Source: Mesonia oceanica (GTDB lineage: Bacteria > Bacteroidota > Bacteroidia > Flavobacteriales > Flavobacteriaceae). Taken from it: a stretch of 64,000 nucleotides of DNA. The position numbers and the translations under genes are program-made. How positions within the stretch are numbered: the stretch's first letter is position 1; the number at the start of each line of letters is the position of its first letter. The stretch is from the NCBI RefSeq assembly GCF_902499555.1, contig NZ_CABVMM010000002.1:186001-250000 (forward strand). The letters run 5' to 3'. The notes under the pieces are model-generated. The model did not search any database, was not told the origin of the DNA, and was given only the letters and a program-made list of their open reading frames with translations. This document shows positions 25,406-33,747 of the stretch, one piece after another.

Positions 25406-25784
25406 TTATTTTGTCATTTCAATTATTTTTTCTAAAGGGATATTATTGAATTCGGCATCTAATTCATTTAAACGCCTAATTTTATATTCAGTATCCCATT
25501 CTTCCTCAACAAATTCAACATCTTTCCAATCATATTCAATTGTTGCGCTTGTCTTCGATGATTGGGCTTTATCGAGTTTAATTTTTGCTAATACTTACAT
25601 ATCTATGATGACCATCAATTATTAATGTGTCGCATACTTTGATATCGTCAAATTTTATTCCATTTATCATTTTTTTATAAATTCTATTGATTATTGGAAG
25701 ACAAAGTTTCTTATGAGTTGATATTAAAGTATTGTCAGATTCTTCAATTGCTTTTAAAATCAATTTTTGATCTATATTTCTCAT
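25406..25784 (-). pseudogene. ParB/sulfiredoxin-like gene with a frameshift
   Basis: From ATG 25784 the first frame gives 68 residues containing IIDGHHRYVS, the ParB/Srx-like nucleotide-binding signature, and stops at 25578. Changing frame by one base near 25600 continues the protein with LAKIKLDKAQSSKTSATIEY and ends in NIPLEKIIEMTK at 25406. The second part has good coding character, so one inserted or lost base has probably split the gene. A sequencing error is possible. Confidence 0.6.
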
Positions 25785-26107
25785 TTTTTATTCCCAAAGT
25801 ATTGATTAATAATTAGATAAATCAAATATTTGAATGTTCGTAATTATTTTTAAAATGAGAACTAATCTAGCAGATTTTTAATTGATTTAAAAGATAGATG
25901 TATGAAATTCAGGAGTTTTTGAGCCTAAAACGTATAAATACATCCTTTTAAAAACCGGTAGGAAACCACTATCAGGTCTGTGAAGTTTGTTATCGAATCG
26001 GGGTAATTTGATAGATAACGGTCTCGATTATGAGTAGGGGTGTTGTTTAGCACTTTTAGAAATGTTGCGCTAAGCTTATTAAAGGCTAGGCGAGCCCAAG
26101 TAATTAC
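25785..26107. repeat. R8: very degraded response-regulator 3'-end copy
   Basis: Within this gene-free stretch, about 25890-26015 keeps only short words of the repeat: aactaatcta, tacatccttttaaaaaccgg, gttatcgaatcgggg and tttgatag. No frame survives. It marks the old right-hand part of the array. Confidence 0.55.
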
Positions 26108-26860
26108 TTAATGGCTATGGTGTGCCATTTTTCGTTGTTTATATTTTCTCTTCGTAGCTATTAATTTATACCTCATATCATCATAGAATAAACTTATTAC
26201 TAAAATGACCACTCCTAAAATAAGCGTGTTTAATCTCAAGTCAAGTCTTGAGTAAAGAAATCCGCCGATTATTCCGCCAAGGAAAAAGAAGCAAATTATA
26301 TACATGCGAAGTTTTATAGTCGCTTTAATTTTTTCTCTATGGGGATGATATTCAGGAAAGAAAAGTTGTGATAATTCAATTCCTAAATCTGTGAACAGTC
26401 CTGTTAAGTGGGTTGTTCTTACGACAGCATTTGAAATTTTTGTCACAAAGGAGTTTTGATGTCCCATTGCAAAAAGCAACAGACAGACAATGAGATCAGG
26501 GTATTTTAGTTCACCGGTATTGCTTATGATCGCAATTGATGATAAAATGAGACATTCAATTAGTGTGGGTAAAACAAAAACATTCAGTTTTTTATTTTCT
26601 TTCAGTTTTTCGATTAGGAAACTTGATGAAAAAGAACCAAAAAGGAATGAAAAAATATACAAAAAATAAACTGTCCCTTTCCAAAATTCAAAATTGGAAA
26701 CATCATTCATAAAGAGTGCAAAATGACCTGTCACGTTTGTAGTCAGTTGCTTAAATTCTAAAAAGCCGGTAACATTTACAATTCCAGAAACAAAAGACAA
26801 AATCGAGGCCAGCCGTAGGTTATGTTTTAATGTTCTACTCTTCCCTTGGTGTCTAAACAT
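26108..26860 (-). CDS. DUF1275 (YoaK-type) membrane protein
   Basis: The 250-residue protein has about six membrane helices. DUF1275 features are an N-terminal SGIVNVTGFL, TTNVTGHFALF, and FAMGHQNSFVTKISNAVVRTTHLTG in the middle. Its function is unknown; it is widely found as a single gene. A degraded leader-like sequence lies beyond its start at about 26905, suggesting that it too was once cassette cargo. The C-terminus is basic (KRKYKQRKMAHHSH). Confidence 0.85.
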   Translation of the reverse strand: MFRHQGKSRTLKHNLRLASILSFVSGIVNVTGFLEFKQLTTNVTGHFALFMNDVSNFEFWKGTVYFLYIFSFLFGSFSSSFLIEKLKENKKLNVFVLPTLIECLILSSIAIISNTGELKYPDLIVCLLLFAMGHQNSFVTKISNAVVRTTHLTGLFTDLGIELSQLFFPEYHPHREKIKATIKLRMYIICFFFLGGIIGGFLYSRLDLRLNTLILGVVILVISLFYDDMRYKLIATKRKYKQRKMAHHSH

Positions 26861-26904
26861 GTTATTTGCATTTCGTTCGTTTTATCAAATTCTACACACA
26901 ACCT

Positions 26905-26990
26905 ATGTCATAACCCAACACGTTGTGTTCCCCCCATTTTAGTTCAAGTACTAAGCTAACCGATTTTTTTTAATCTTAAGAGAAATAGGC
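26905..26990. repeat. R9: remnant of cassette leader
   Basis: The words 'cctatgtcataacccaacac', 'gttgtgtt', 'caagtactaagctaaccgat' and 'aatcttaag' follow the order of the cassette leader seen at 14917 and elsewhere. The HTH block after it is missing. This is the last trace of the array on the right. Confidence 0.45.
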
Positions 26991-27136
26991 ATCCAGTTTG
27001 GTATAGATTTCAGTAAATGTGTGCCAAAACCAGCTCAGGCTAGCTTCTTTATTCGTGCTAAGAAACTCCATATTTAACCGTTTCTCTTACTCGATAATCG
27101 AGATTTAAATGTTTCGCAGGCCTGCCCCGACGTCGT

Positions 27137-27685
27137 TTACTCCTCCAATAGCTTATTGGCTTTTTGATATGCTGCTATTTTTGTGATCAACCTTTTATGC
27201 AGGTATTCGTTTTTGTTTTGAAGTGTCAAGGCTATCTGTTGAGCCTCTTTGCAATACTGGGTAATCTTGTCTTTACTCCAATGTTTGGGCGGACTTTGTA
27301 AGTTGGTAATTCTGTCTGCTATTTTAACCAGTCCCACTTCTTTTTGAAGCGCATTTATTCTGGTTAAGCTGTCCGTCATTCTTTCGGTTTTGGATAGCAG
27401 AGTATCGTCCTTGGTCAATGCCTGAACAGCTTCAGCGATGGGTTCACCAAATTCAGTTTTCAGTTCTTTAAAATCGGCGGATGTATCTTCAAGGGTATCG
27501 TGTAGCACAGCGACTTGAATGGCAAAACCAATATCAAAATTTGGGTCAGTACTGTAGGCGACAAAGACTTCCATCGCCACATTAGAGATGTGCAGCAGGT
27601 AGTTGGCATTTGTTCCCGGGACTGTTTGTGCACTGTGCTTTTCTCCGGCAAACTTTATAGCTTTTTGATAGAATTCCTGTATCAT
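27137..27685 (-). CDS. HD-domain phosphohydrolase (SpoT hydrolase-like)
   Basis: The 182-residue protein is a stand-alone HD domain with ligand motifs in order: NYLLHISNVA (His), VAVLHDTLEDTS (HD plus Glu-Asp), and LVKIADRITNL (Asp). That order matches the hydrolase half of RelA/SpoT and the small alarmone hydrolases, predicting (p)ppGpp or related nucleotide hydrolysis with Mn2+. No synthetase domain is present. It lies 64 bp behind a lipoprotein gene on the same strand, possibly co-transcribed. Confidence 0.83.
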   Translation of the reverse strand: MIQEFYQKAIKFAGEKHSAQTVPGTNANYLLHISNVAMEVFVAYSTDPNFDIGFAIQVAVLHDTLEDTSADFKELKTEFGEPIAEAVQALTKDDTLLSKTERMTDSLTRINALQKEVGLVKIADRITNLQSPPKHWSKDKITQYCKEAQQIALTLQNKNEYLHKRLITKIAAYQKANKLLEE

Positions 27686-27749
27686 CGTCGTTTAATTTTT
27701 AGTAGGCGTTGTACGTGCTGCATCAGACGTTTTCAGTTGGTTTAGTGAA

Positions 27750-28739
27750 CTACCAATGGGTAGGAAACGGCAGCTGCGCTTCTATACCTTCCCAATAGGC
27801 TTCAAAAGAGTCTGGATGGGCAATGGGAGTGAGTTCAGTGCGGATAATGTGATGCGTTTCAGGATTGAAATACTGAAAAATAACCGCTGTAACCGGTGCC
27901 ATCGAACGCTTAACAAGCGTATCATCAGCTTCAGATGCATCACTTAAAAACTGAATCCAAACAGCTTCTTTAAAAGTGTCTGTATTTACATACACCTTAC
28001 TTGCCGGGTGCATTTGGTATTGGTGATCGAGTTGCTTTAAATAATGGGTTGTTTCTTGTTCAATGCTTTTTTCGATCAATTTATAATCTTCTGCTTGCGT
28101 ATTCAGACTCAAAGAAGTCAGTTTCCAGTCCTCATTTTCTTCAGAAGTGGTTTTGGCTTGTAAAACAGCAGTAGAGTAGGGAGGTGTTTGTAGGTTGAAT
28201 TCAAAATAATTGGAACTCAACAAATCACTTTTGTTGGTGTTCATCCTTGCGATTAAGGCGGTAAGCGTTTCTTTGAGAAACTCTGGAGTAGGCGTGTTTT
28301 TAAACTGAAGTTGCGCGCTATAGTAGTCAAAGTCTAATGCTATGCCTTGCTTTTTTAAAGCAGCAATCATACGTTGTTTGATGCGGAAATTGGCTTCCAC
28401 TTCGTTGTACTGTTCCTGAATGGATTGTGTTTGAAAGCCCCCCTGCTTAAGCGAATCTTTTTCGTTCATCAATTTAGCGTCAAAATGCAAACCAAACCGA
28501 ATTTCGGGCGTTTGCTCATCAAAAATTTCCACACTAAACATATTGGGGTTCATATTCCCTTCATTCCAAAACCGGGTTAGATTGGTAAAGCCTAATGCTT
28601 GTTGGGTATGTTTTTTTAAATAGCGGTCAAGTGTTTTCGCAGCTTTGTCTTTACTCATCCCGCCAAACAGGCGCGCACACGAGCTTAGACCACCCAGGAT
28701 CACAAGGATTAGCATACCTATATAAATACTCGTTTTCAT
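27750..28739 (-). CDS. Unknown lipoprotein, 329 residues
   Basis: It begins with a lipoprotein signal peptide (lipobox LSSC, near residue 21), so it should be anchored in the envelope. The mature part is mixed alpha/beta with no recognised domain; residues 30-90 start with a helical KDKAAKTLDRYLKKHTQQALG. The upstream region points away from the plus-strand gene at 28999, giving a divergent pair. I see no good copy of the operator in the correct spacing for this strand. Confidence 0.75.
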   Translation of the reverse strand: MKTSIYIGMLILVILGGLSSCARLFGGMSKDKAAKTLDRYLKKHTQQALGFTNLTRFWNEGNMNPNMFSVEIFDEQTPEIRFGLHFDAKLMNEKDSLKQGGFQTQSIQEQYNEVEANFRIKQRMIAALKKQGIALDFDYYSAQLQFKNTPTPEFLKETLTALIARMNTNKSDLLSSNYFEFNLQTPPYSTAVLQAKTTSEENEDWKLTSLSLNTQAEDYKLIEKSIEQETTHYLKQLDHQYQMHPASKVYVNTDTFKEAVWIQFLSDASEADDTLVKRSMAPVTAVIFQYFNPETHHIIRTELTPIAHPDSFEAYWEGIEAQLPFPTHW

Positions 28740-28880
28740 CTGTTACTCGTTTTTGATTGTATAAGCTACACTTCAACTAAGCCTAGTGCAGGTAGGCATT
28801 GTCTAAATCATCCTATCGGTTGGCTTGCAACTTCCGGTAATAGACAGTGTATTCAATCATGTTTAGATAAACTAATCTAA

Positions 28881-28973
28881 AGCATAATTCAGGGAACACC
28901 CTCACGGAATTCCGTGAGATTTTACATTCATTAAAACAGGTCATTTTTCCCATTAGCTTAACCTATACATTTG
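28881..28973 (+). promoter_or_regulatory. Three-site operator region upstream of the 28999 gene
   Basis: Three matches to the shared palindrome lie in tandem. AGCATAATTCAGGG (28881-28894) has a perfect right half. CTCACGGAATTCCGTGAG (28901-28918) is a perfect 18-bp palindrome of the d-type variant. TCATTAAAACAGGT (28928-28941) is weaker. TACATTTG at 28966-28973 is a full -7 match and begins 25 bases after the last site. The middle palindrome is 48 bases away, twice that spacing. Confidence 0.6.
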
Positions 28974-28998
28974 AAGTATTAATTACAATTAAAAAATT

Positions 28999-29394
28999 AT
29001 GGGATTACAAGAAAAGAAAACTGCAAAAGCAATTGAAGATCAATATCTAGCAGATTACCAAAAAGAAATTAACGAGATTGTAGGGAAAGAAGTTCCGGTA
29101 ACTATCAACTGGGACACTTTTGAACTAGACTTTATGAAGTTTGTACCTAGCGTGTGTTTGCAACGTCTTACCGATGCTTTTAAAGAAGTGTGTGCAGATG
29201 ATATGGGGAAAGAAGCGGTGCAGGAAACCATCAATTCTGTAGCGGTTTATTGTATACCTAATGAAGGCGCAGAAGAGAAGAAAGAATTGAAAATAGCAGA
29301 CGGTGTATTTTCGCTTACTGCCTGTTGGGGTGGTCATCACAGCGGTTATTTTCCTGATATTGCTATTAAAGAATACTTAGAAAATAATCTATAA
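28999..29394 (+). CDS. Unknown acidic cytoplasmic protein, 131 residues
   Basis: I do not recognise the family. It has no signal peptide. The N-terminus is helical and charged, and the end contains TACWGGHHSGYFPDIAIKEY, a conspicuous Cys/His cluster that could bind metal or form an active site. It is a single-gene unit with its own multi-site operator and a strong terminator 30 bp behind. That suggests high and tightly regulated expression within the regulon. Confidence 0.78.
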   Translation: MGLQEKKTAKAIEDQYLADYQKEINEIVGKEVPVTINWDTFELDFMKFVPSVCLQRLTDAFKEVCADDMGKEAVQETINSVAVYCIPNEGAEEKKELKIADGVFSLTACWGGHHSGYFPDIAIKEYLENNL

Positions 29395-29423
29395 TCGCCT
29401 AAAGTTAGGAGTTTATATAAAAA

Positions 29424-29449
29424 ACGGAAAGCTGCATCCAGCTTTCCGT
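29424..29449 (+). terminator. Strong intrinsic terminator
   Basis: ACGGAAAGCTG and CAGCTTTCCGT form a perfect 11-bp stem with a 4-base loop, followed by seven T's. It ends the transcript of the gene at 28999. Confidence 0.88.
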
Positions 29450-29579
29450 TTTTTTGTGATTAAAAGTAAGGTTCGTGACCTCTAATTTGTAATAATTGCT
29501 ATGCGGGTCAGTCCAGGCGAGAGCCGGTGAGTACGGCTTGATCTGGAATCTTATACTGTGATAAAAAACAAAGTCTTGA

Positions 29580-29707
29580 GGATGCGAACCTGAAACAAGC
29601 CCGCCTGGCAGACAGGCTGGATCCAGGTTCTCCTACTGATATAATGAGTTTGATGGAGATTCTGAATTAAATTCAGAATGACGGTTTAGTCACTTTTTAG
29701 ACAGTCT
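29580..29707 (-). repeat. Partial relative of the MITE
   Basis: Read on the minus strand it starts GAGACTGTCTAAAAAGTG and continues with CGTCATTCTGAATTTAATTC and GTAGGAGAACCTGG, as in the elements at 17732 and 21969. It then runs into a GC-rich palindrome (gcctgtctgccaggcgggc) and lacks the other terminal repeat. The 344-bp gap 29395-29738 holds otherwise only the terminator. Confidence 0.6.
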
Positions 29708-29738
29708 CTGTTGGTTTTTTGGAAGTATGGAGAAGTAA

Positions 29739-30143
29739 CTAGTTCATCTGTACTTGATTGATGGTAACCTCTTTTAGCTGTGCGGCAAAATAGCCGTTTT
29801 GTTGATAGCCGCTATTTTCGGTAAACGATTGGCTATAGCTATTTAGAATAGACTGTTTAAAATGAATGCTTAAGCTGGGAGCTTTTTCATTTTTAAAGAA
29901 AATGTGTACCACACCAGACCACGTACCGGGGTGGTTGGCGATCCATTCTAAAAACAGTTCGTCTGGTTCTTCCCGATTGCAGCCCGAAGCGTGCACATCT
30001 ATTCGTTTTTCAGATTCATCAGCTATAGGGTAAGCAGCAGAAATGCTATAATCAAATTGCTGTAAGAGGTATTGCTGTTGGGTATGTTCATCTTTGTTTA
30101 AAAGAAGTTCGATACGGTCTATAACGGTATTTGGTGACATCAT
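29739..30143 (-). CDS. TssD/Hcp-like protein (tentative)
   Basis: The 134-residue protein has the strand order of the Bacteroidota TssD tube family. It starts with a YSISAAYPIADES segment, then RIDVHASGCN, a LFLEWIANHPGTWSG segment in the place of the conserved acidic-Trp motif, VHIFFKN, and a late SYSQSFTENS followed by LKEVTINQVQ. There is no signal peptide, as expected for a cytoplasmically assembled tube or spike protein. No sheath, baseplate or ClpV gene is in the window, so it may be an orphan. It could also be an unrelated beta-barrel protein. It lies 15 bp behind the 230-residue gene upstream. Confidence 0.5.
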   Translation of the reverse strand: MMSPNTVIDRIELLLNKDEHTQQQYLLQQFDYSISAAYPIADESEKRIDVHASGCNREEPDELFLEWIANHPGTWSGVVHIFFKNEKAPSLSIHFKQSILNSYSQSFTENSGYQQNGYFAAQLKEVTINQVQMN

Positions 30144-30158
30144 CAGTAGGGGTTAAGG

Positions 30159-30851
30159 TTATAAATTCTTTTCGATTGCGTTTTGAAGTTCGGTTTTATT
30201 CAACACGCTTTTCCAGCCTTTTTCCAGATTGAAAGTAATGCGAAGCATGCTATCGCTTAATTCAATCGTATTAGCCTTTGCAAATTCAAACTCAATAGCT
30301 TCAACAGTTTCAGAAAATGCTTCTTTTGCCAGGTTGTTTTCGGCAAGGATAACGAGCGTTTCTTGTAGTAAATCAATCGCTTTTTTAGCGTAGTATTTTT
30401 GGGTATCACTTGGGTTTTCTCCCGCATTAAACACGATGCTCAACGTTTTTCCCAGCGGTTCCTTAAGTGCTACACCAGCAGCTTTTAGTTCTTTTTTAAG
30501 CTGAAGCTGTGTGGGCACCTCTTCTGGTCTGGGCGTAAACGGTATTTTACCATCAGATAGCAGATGTACGTAATCTTTTACGTTTTGCAACATAATACAC
30601 GAAATACTATGAAAACTTACATATTGCAAATCGGCCTCATTATCGTACCAATTTCCAATTAACACCACCCCTTTATCGCGATCGTAATTTATAAAGTAAC
30701 CCGAAATGGTACCCTCTGTATTGCTAAAGCTAATCTTTGGCATATTTGGGTTCTCCTGTTTGCGCTCATGGTCTGCAACTTCCTGAAGTATTTCTAAAAC
30801 TTCATTCGTCTCTAAAACAGGTAACTGCAACATGGTCTTAAAATTCATCAT
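30159..30851 (-). CDS. Unknown 230-residue cytoplasmic protein
   Basis: I do not recognise it. There is no signal or membrane segment. The N-terminal two-thirds is beta-rich (TISGYFINYDRDKGVVLIGN) with helices at each end, and the C-terminal part is helical with alternating Lys/Glu. Two adjacent start codons (MMNFK) are possible. It heads an operon with the TssD-like gene and has an operator at the usual distance, so it belongs to the regulon. Confidence 0.75.
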   Translation of the reverse strand: MMNFKTMLQLPVLETNEVLEILQEVADHERKQENPNMPKISFSNTEGTISGYFINYDRDKGVVLIGNWYDNEADLQYVSFHSISCIMLQNVKDYVHLLSDGKIPFTPRPEEVPTQLQLKKELKAAGVALKEPLGKTLSIVFNAGENPSDTQKYYAKKAIDLLQETLVILAENNLAKEAFSETVEAIEFEFAKANTIELSDSMLRITFNLEKGWKSVLNKTELQNAIEKNL

Positions 30852-30872
30852 TTTATCGTTTTAATTTAATTA

Positions 30873-30917
30873 CAAATTTGGAGGTTAATGAGCAGGATTT
30901 TATACCTGTATTCCGTG
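30873..30917 (-). promoter_or_regulatory. Regulon operator upstream of the 30851 gene
   Basis: On the minus strand, CACGGAATACAGGT (30917-30904) matches the consensus at 10 of 14. A -7-like CAAATTTG starts at 30880, 24 bases further, with the TTTG half intact. The start codon follows 22 bases later. Confidence 0.55.
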
Positions 30918-30977
30918 AAATTTAAGATTCACGCTTGGGGATTTTTGAATACACGCGCTTCTTAAAAAATTCACAAA

Positions 30978-31022
30978 CCCTGAAAACCGGGGGTATTTAG
31001 TTTTAGAAAATCAGTTCTTTTG
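30978..31022 (+). promoter_or_regulatory. Regulon operator upstream of the WG-repeat gene
   Basis: CCCTGAAAACCGGG (30978-30991) matches at 11 of 14. TTCTTTTG (31015-31022) is a -7-like box 24 bases further. The same words (cagttctttt) occur in the 33.7-kb promoter. The start codon is 160 bp downstream, a long leader. Confidence 0.6.
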
Positions 31023-31182
31023 GGCTCGAGTTGCACTTGAAAAAAAAAGCGGTCCTGTGTTGGCCGTAACTATTAAAATCGACCAAGAGCAACAAGGAAC
31101 CATCGCGATGATGCTAAACGCCTGATTGCTTGTTTTGTGTACGATTTGTAGTACCCATGCTAGAAAGAAAAAGAATAAACAA

Positions 31183-33573
31183 ATGAAAATCATCCCCAAT
31201 CTTAATTACTCCATTTTAGGACTTGCTGCCCTATTGTTTTTAAATGCGTGTGATAGTGCCAAAAGCGTATCCCGTCAATCGATGAGTGCTGCTAAAACGC
31301 CTATTGATACGGTAAGCTTCGATAAAAGCTCTCGTTTTTTTCAAGGCATAGCACGGGTAGAAAAAGACAGCAGTACCTTTTTTATCAACACCAATGGAAA
31401 ACGCGTGTTTAAAAATTTGATACACGAATTTCAGCCAATAGACAGCGTTTCTCCTACGAATAACGGAATGCTAAGCGTATACAAGAATGAGAAAAAACTC
31501 ATGCGCATTGTACAGCTTGATAACAGAAACTATGGCATGCTGAATGATTCAGCTGAATGGGTATTGCAACCGGAGTATGATACCATCGCATTGCTGTATG
31601 ATCGTTATTTAAAACTGGAAAAAGAAGGAAAAACAACCTATGCCGATACCTGGGGCAACCTAATAGTTCCCTTTGAATTTGATGATGTTCAAATACTAGG
31701 TCCCCGCTATTTTAATGTAAAAAAGGATGAAAAATGGGGTGTTTATGATGCTGAACACAACAAGGTGATCATCCCTTTTGAATACGATGATTTTGATTAC
31801 TGCAGCGGTTGTGGCAAAAAGCCCGATTATTTTTATGCTGAAAAAAATGGAAAATGGGGCGTTATCAATCTCAAGAATGAAGTGTTGGTGCCTTTTAACT
31901 ATCAACACATCCATTCAAATATGCGAAGTGATGAGTGGGTTGCCGCATTTAGAAAAGAAGGAAAAAACGTCATTATAAATATTCCGCAGCAAAAAGAATT
32001 TGCCGCTCCTGAGTATGATAGCTTTCAGATTGAAAACGGACATTTAATCGCCGCAAAAACCATAGATGATCACCGTTATTATGGGGTGATTAACCGCAAG
32101 GGAGAAGAAGTCATTCCTTTTGAATATTCAGGAATTTATAATTCGTATTCAAGCTTTCAATCGGGGCCTTATTTTTCGATTAAAAAAGATGAAAAATTTG
32201 GAATTATAGATACGTTGGGCAATGTTATAATTCCGCCAAGTTATAAAAGCCAATTACGCGTGCAAGGTCATTATTTCATCAGTAGAGAAAACCGCAAAGT
32301 TGGCGTGCTTGATCGGGAGAATACAGAAGTATTGCCTCCTAGGTATGATGAGATTATCATGACTGAAATGAAAACTGCCAACAATAAAACGGAATCTATT
32401 TTTAAGCTAACCGCCAATGAAAAATATGGGTTTTACATTCCCAAAACCGGTAAGCGTATTCGCCCGACCTATGATAAGATCCATTTTTTAAGCAATGGGC
32501 AGCGTACGCCTTATGTTTCCAGAGCTGAAAGTAAAGGGTTAATCAGCTTAGAGAAAGACGGAAAGACTAAACTTTACAATCTAAATACCCATACTATGAT
32601 TGCTGATAATTATGTTGATCTTAAATTTCTGCCACATCAAAAAATGCTTGTAAGTAAAGAGGATTATGGTGATCAAGGCCTTTATGATTTAAAAGAAGAT
32701 ACGTTAATCCTACCGATAAACTATAAATCTATTCAGGTTTTTGAAGAACAACCCCAGCTTATAAAAGTGGTAAAAGATGTAGGGAATTATCAAACCCAGG
32801 CAGGTCTTATGGATGAGGAAGGTAAAGAAGTACTTCCAGTACATTATGCGGAAATCGAAGCATTGGATGCCGCTACGTTTTTACTGCACGAGAGAGACAG
32901 CTTGTATTACAGCTATTCGGTTAAAGCTCATAAAAAAGAAAAGCTTCCGTTTACAAACGTCCTTTTAAATGACAGCACTTCTTTATTGAGCGTTCAAAAA
33001 AACGGGAAAATGTATCTGTATGATTATAAGCGAAAACAGCTTTTGCTTAACGAGGGATATTCGGAAATTCAACAATTGAAAAATGGAAATTTTATCCTAT
33101 TTCAAAAAGACAGCACCGATCAATTGAAATTTGGGTATGCCAATGCAGCAGGAGAACTTATGGTTCCGGTAATTTACGATACCAAAGCAACCCTGTTTTA
33201 CCCAATTCTTGAATTCGAGCACTATCTTCTGTTGTTAAAAGAAGATAAAGCTACCGGGAAAATGCTAGAGGGGTTTGCATCTCTTGAAGGAAAAATTCTA
33301 GTTCCTCCTCATTTTGATAAGGTGTATCCTGAAGAAAGCGGAAATGGCTTTTTAACCATAAAGAATAACCGCTACGGCGTTATTACTGCTGATGGAAGAG
33401 AGCTATTAAAACCCTTGTATGTCATTGGGATTTACGACCGTTTCAATAGTCGTACCCAAGAAATGAGCTTTAAGTTTCCCGTACCTTTTGAACGCGAAGG
33501 CGTCTGGCAGTTTATGAGGGAAGACGGAACCAAAGTACCTATAAAAGCCCAGGATTTGATATTGTTTCACTAG
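31183..33573 (+). CDS. WG-repeat lipoprotein, about 796 residues
   Basis: I chose ATG 31183 because it gives a clean lipoprotein signal (MKIIPNLNYSILGLAALLFL, lipobox NAC); an upstream ATG adds 19 unlikely residues. The mature protein is a chain of WG (KWG-leptospira-type) beta repeats. Examples are KDEKWGVYDAEHNKVIIPFE, EKNGKWGVINLKNEVLVPF, YGVINRKGEEVIPFEY and KFGIIDTLGNVIIPP, each about 45-50 residues. Such proteins probably form an extended beta solenoid at the cell surface or in the periplasm. It belongs to the operator-defined regulon together with the secreted protein encoded next. Confidence 0.9.
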   Translation: MKIIPNLNYSILGLAALLFLNACDSAKSVSRQSMSAAKTPIDTVSFDKSSRFFQGIARVEKDSSTFFINTNGKRVFKNLIHEFQPIDSVSPTNNGMLSVYKNEKKLMRIVQLDNRNYGMLNDSAEWVLQPEYDTIALLYDRYLKLEKEGKTTYADTWGNLIVPFEFDDVQILGPRYFNVKKDEKWGVYDAEHNKVIIPFEYDDFDYCSGCGKKPDYFYAEKNGKWGVINLKNEVLVPFNYQHIHSNMRSDEWVAAFRKEGKNVIINIPQQKEFAAPEYDSFQIENGHLIAAKTIDDHRYYGVINRKGEEVIPFEYSGIYNSYSSFQSGPYFSIKKDEKFGIIDTLGNVIIPPSYKSQLRVQGHYFISRENRKVGVLDRENTEVLPPRYDEIIMTEMKTANNKTESIFKLTANEKYGFYIPKTGKRIRPTYDKIHFLSNGQRTPYVSRAESKGLISLEKDGKTKLYNLNTHTMIADNYVDLKFLPHQKMLVSKEDYGDQGLYDLKEDTLILPINYKSIQVFEEQPQLIKVVKDVGNYQTQAGLMDEEGKEVLPVHYAEIEALDAATFLLHERDSLYYSYSVKAHKKEKLPFTNVLLNDSTSLLSVQKNGKMYLYDYKRKQLLLNEGYSEIQQLKNGNFILFQKDSTDQLKFGYANAAGELMVPVIYDTKATLFYPILEFEHYLLLLKEDKATGKMLEGFASLEGKILVPPHFDKVYPEESGNGFLTIKNNRYGVITADGRELLKPLYVIGIYDRFNSRTQEMSFKFPVPFEREGVWQFMREDGTKVPIKAQDLILFH

Positions 33574-33666
33574 AAATACTGCTTAAAACGCTGCTTGTTT
33601 TGAATGTTCTATACCCACAACGAAGCTTGCCGTTTCTAAAGATGTTCACCTTAAAAGCCCTAAAAT

Positions 33667-33711
33667 CACTGAAAACAGGGTGGTTTTTTAGGCCAAAAAT
33701 TGAGTTCTTTG
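33667..33711 (+). promoter_or_regulatory. Regulon operator upstream of the 33748 gene
   Basis: CACTGAAAACAGGG (33667-33680) matches at 11 of 14. GTTCTTTG (33704-33711) keeps the TTTG half of the -7 box and starts 24 bases after the operator. The start codon is at 33748. Confidence 0.62.
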
Positions 33712-33747
33712 GCCGTATCAATTACCCTAAACTAAAACGACTAAAAC

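Noticed and set aside
30955..31130. Open plus-strand frame ending ...VTIKIDQEQQGTIAMM just ahead of the WG-repeat gene
   Set aside because: The residues look protein-like, but there is no start codon before the last few residues and the operator and -7 box lie inside it. It is treated as chance or a very old remnant.
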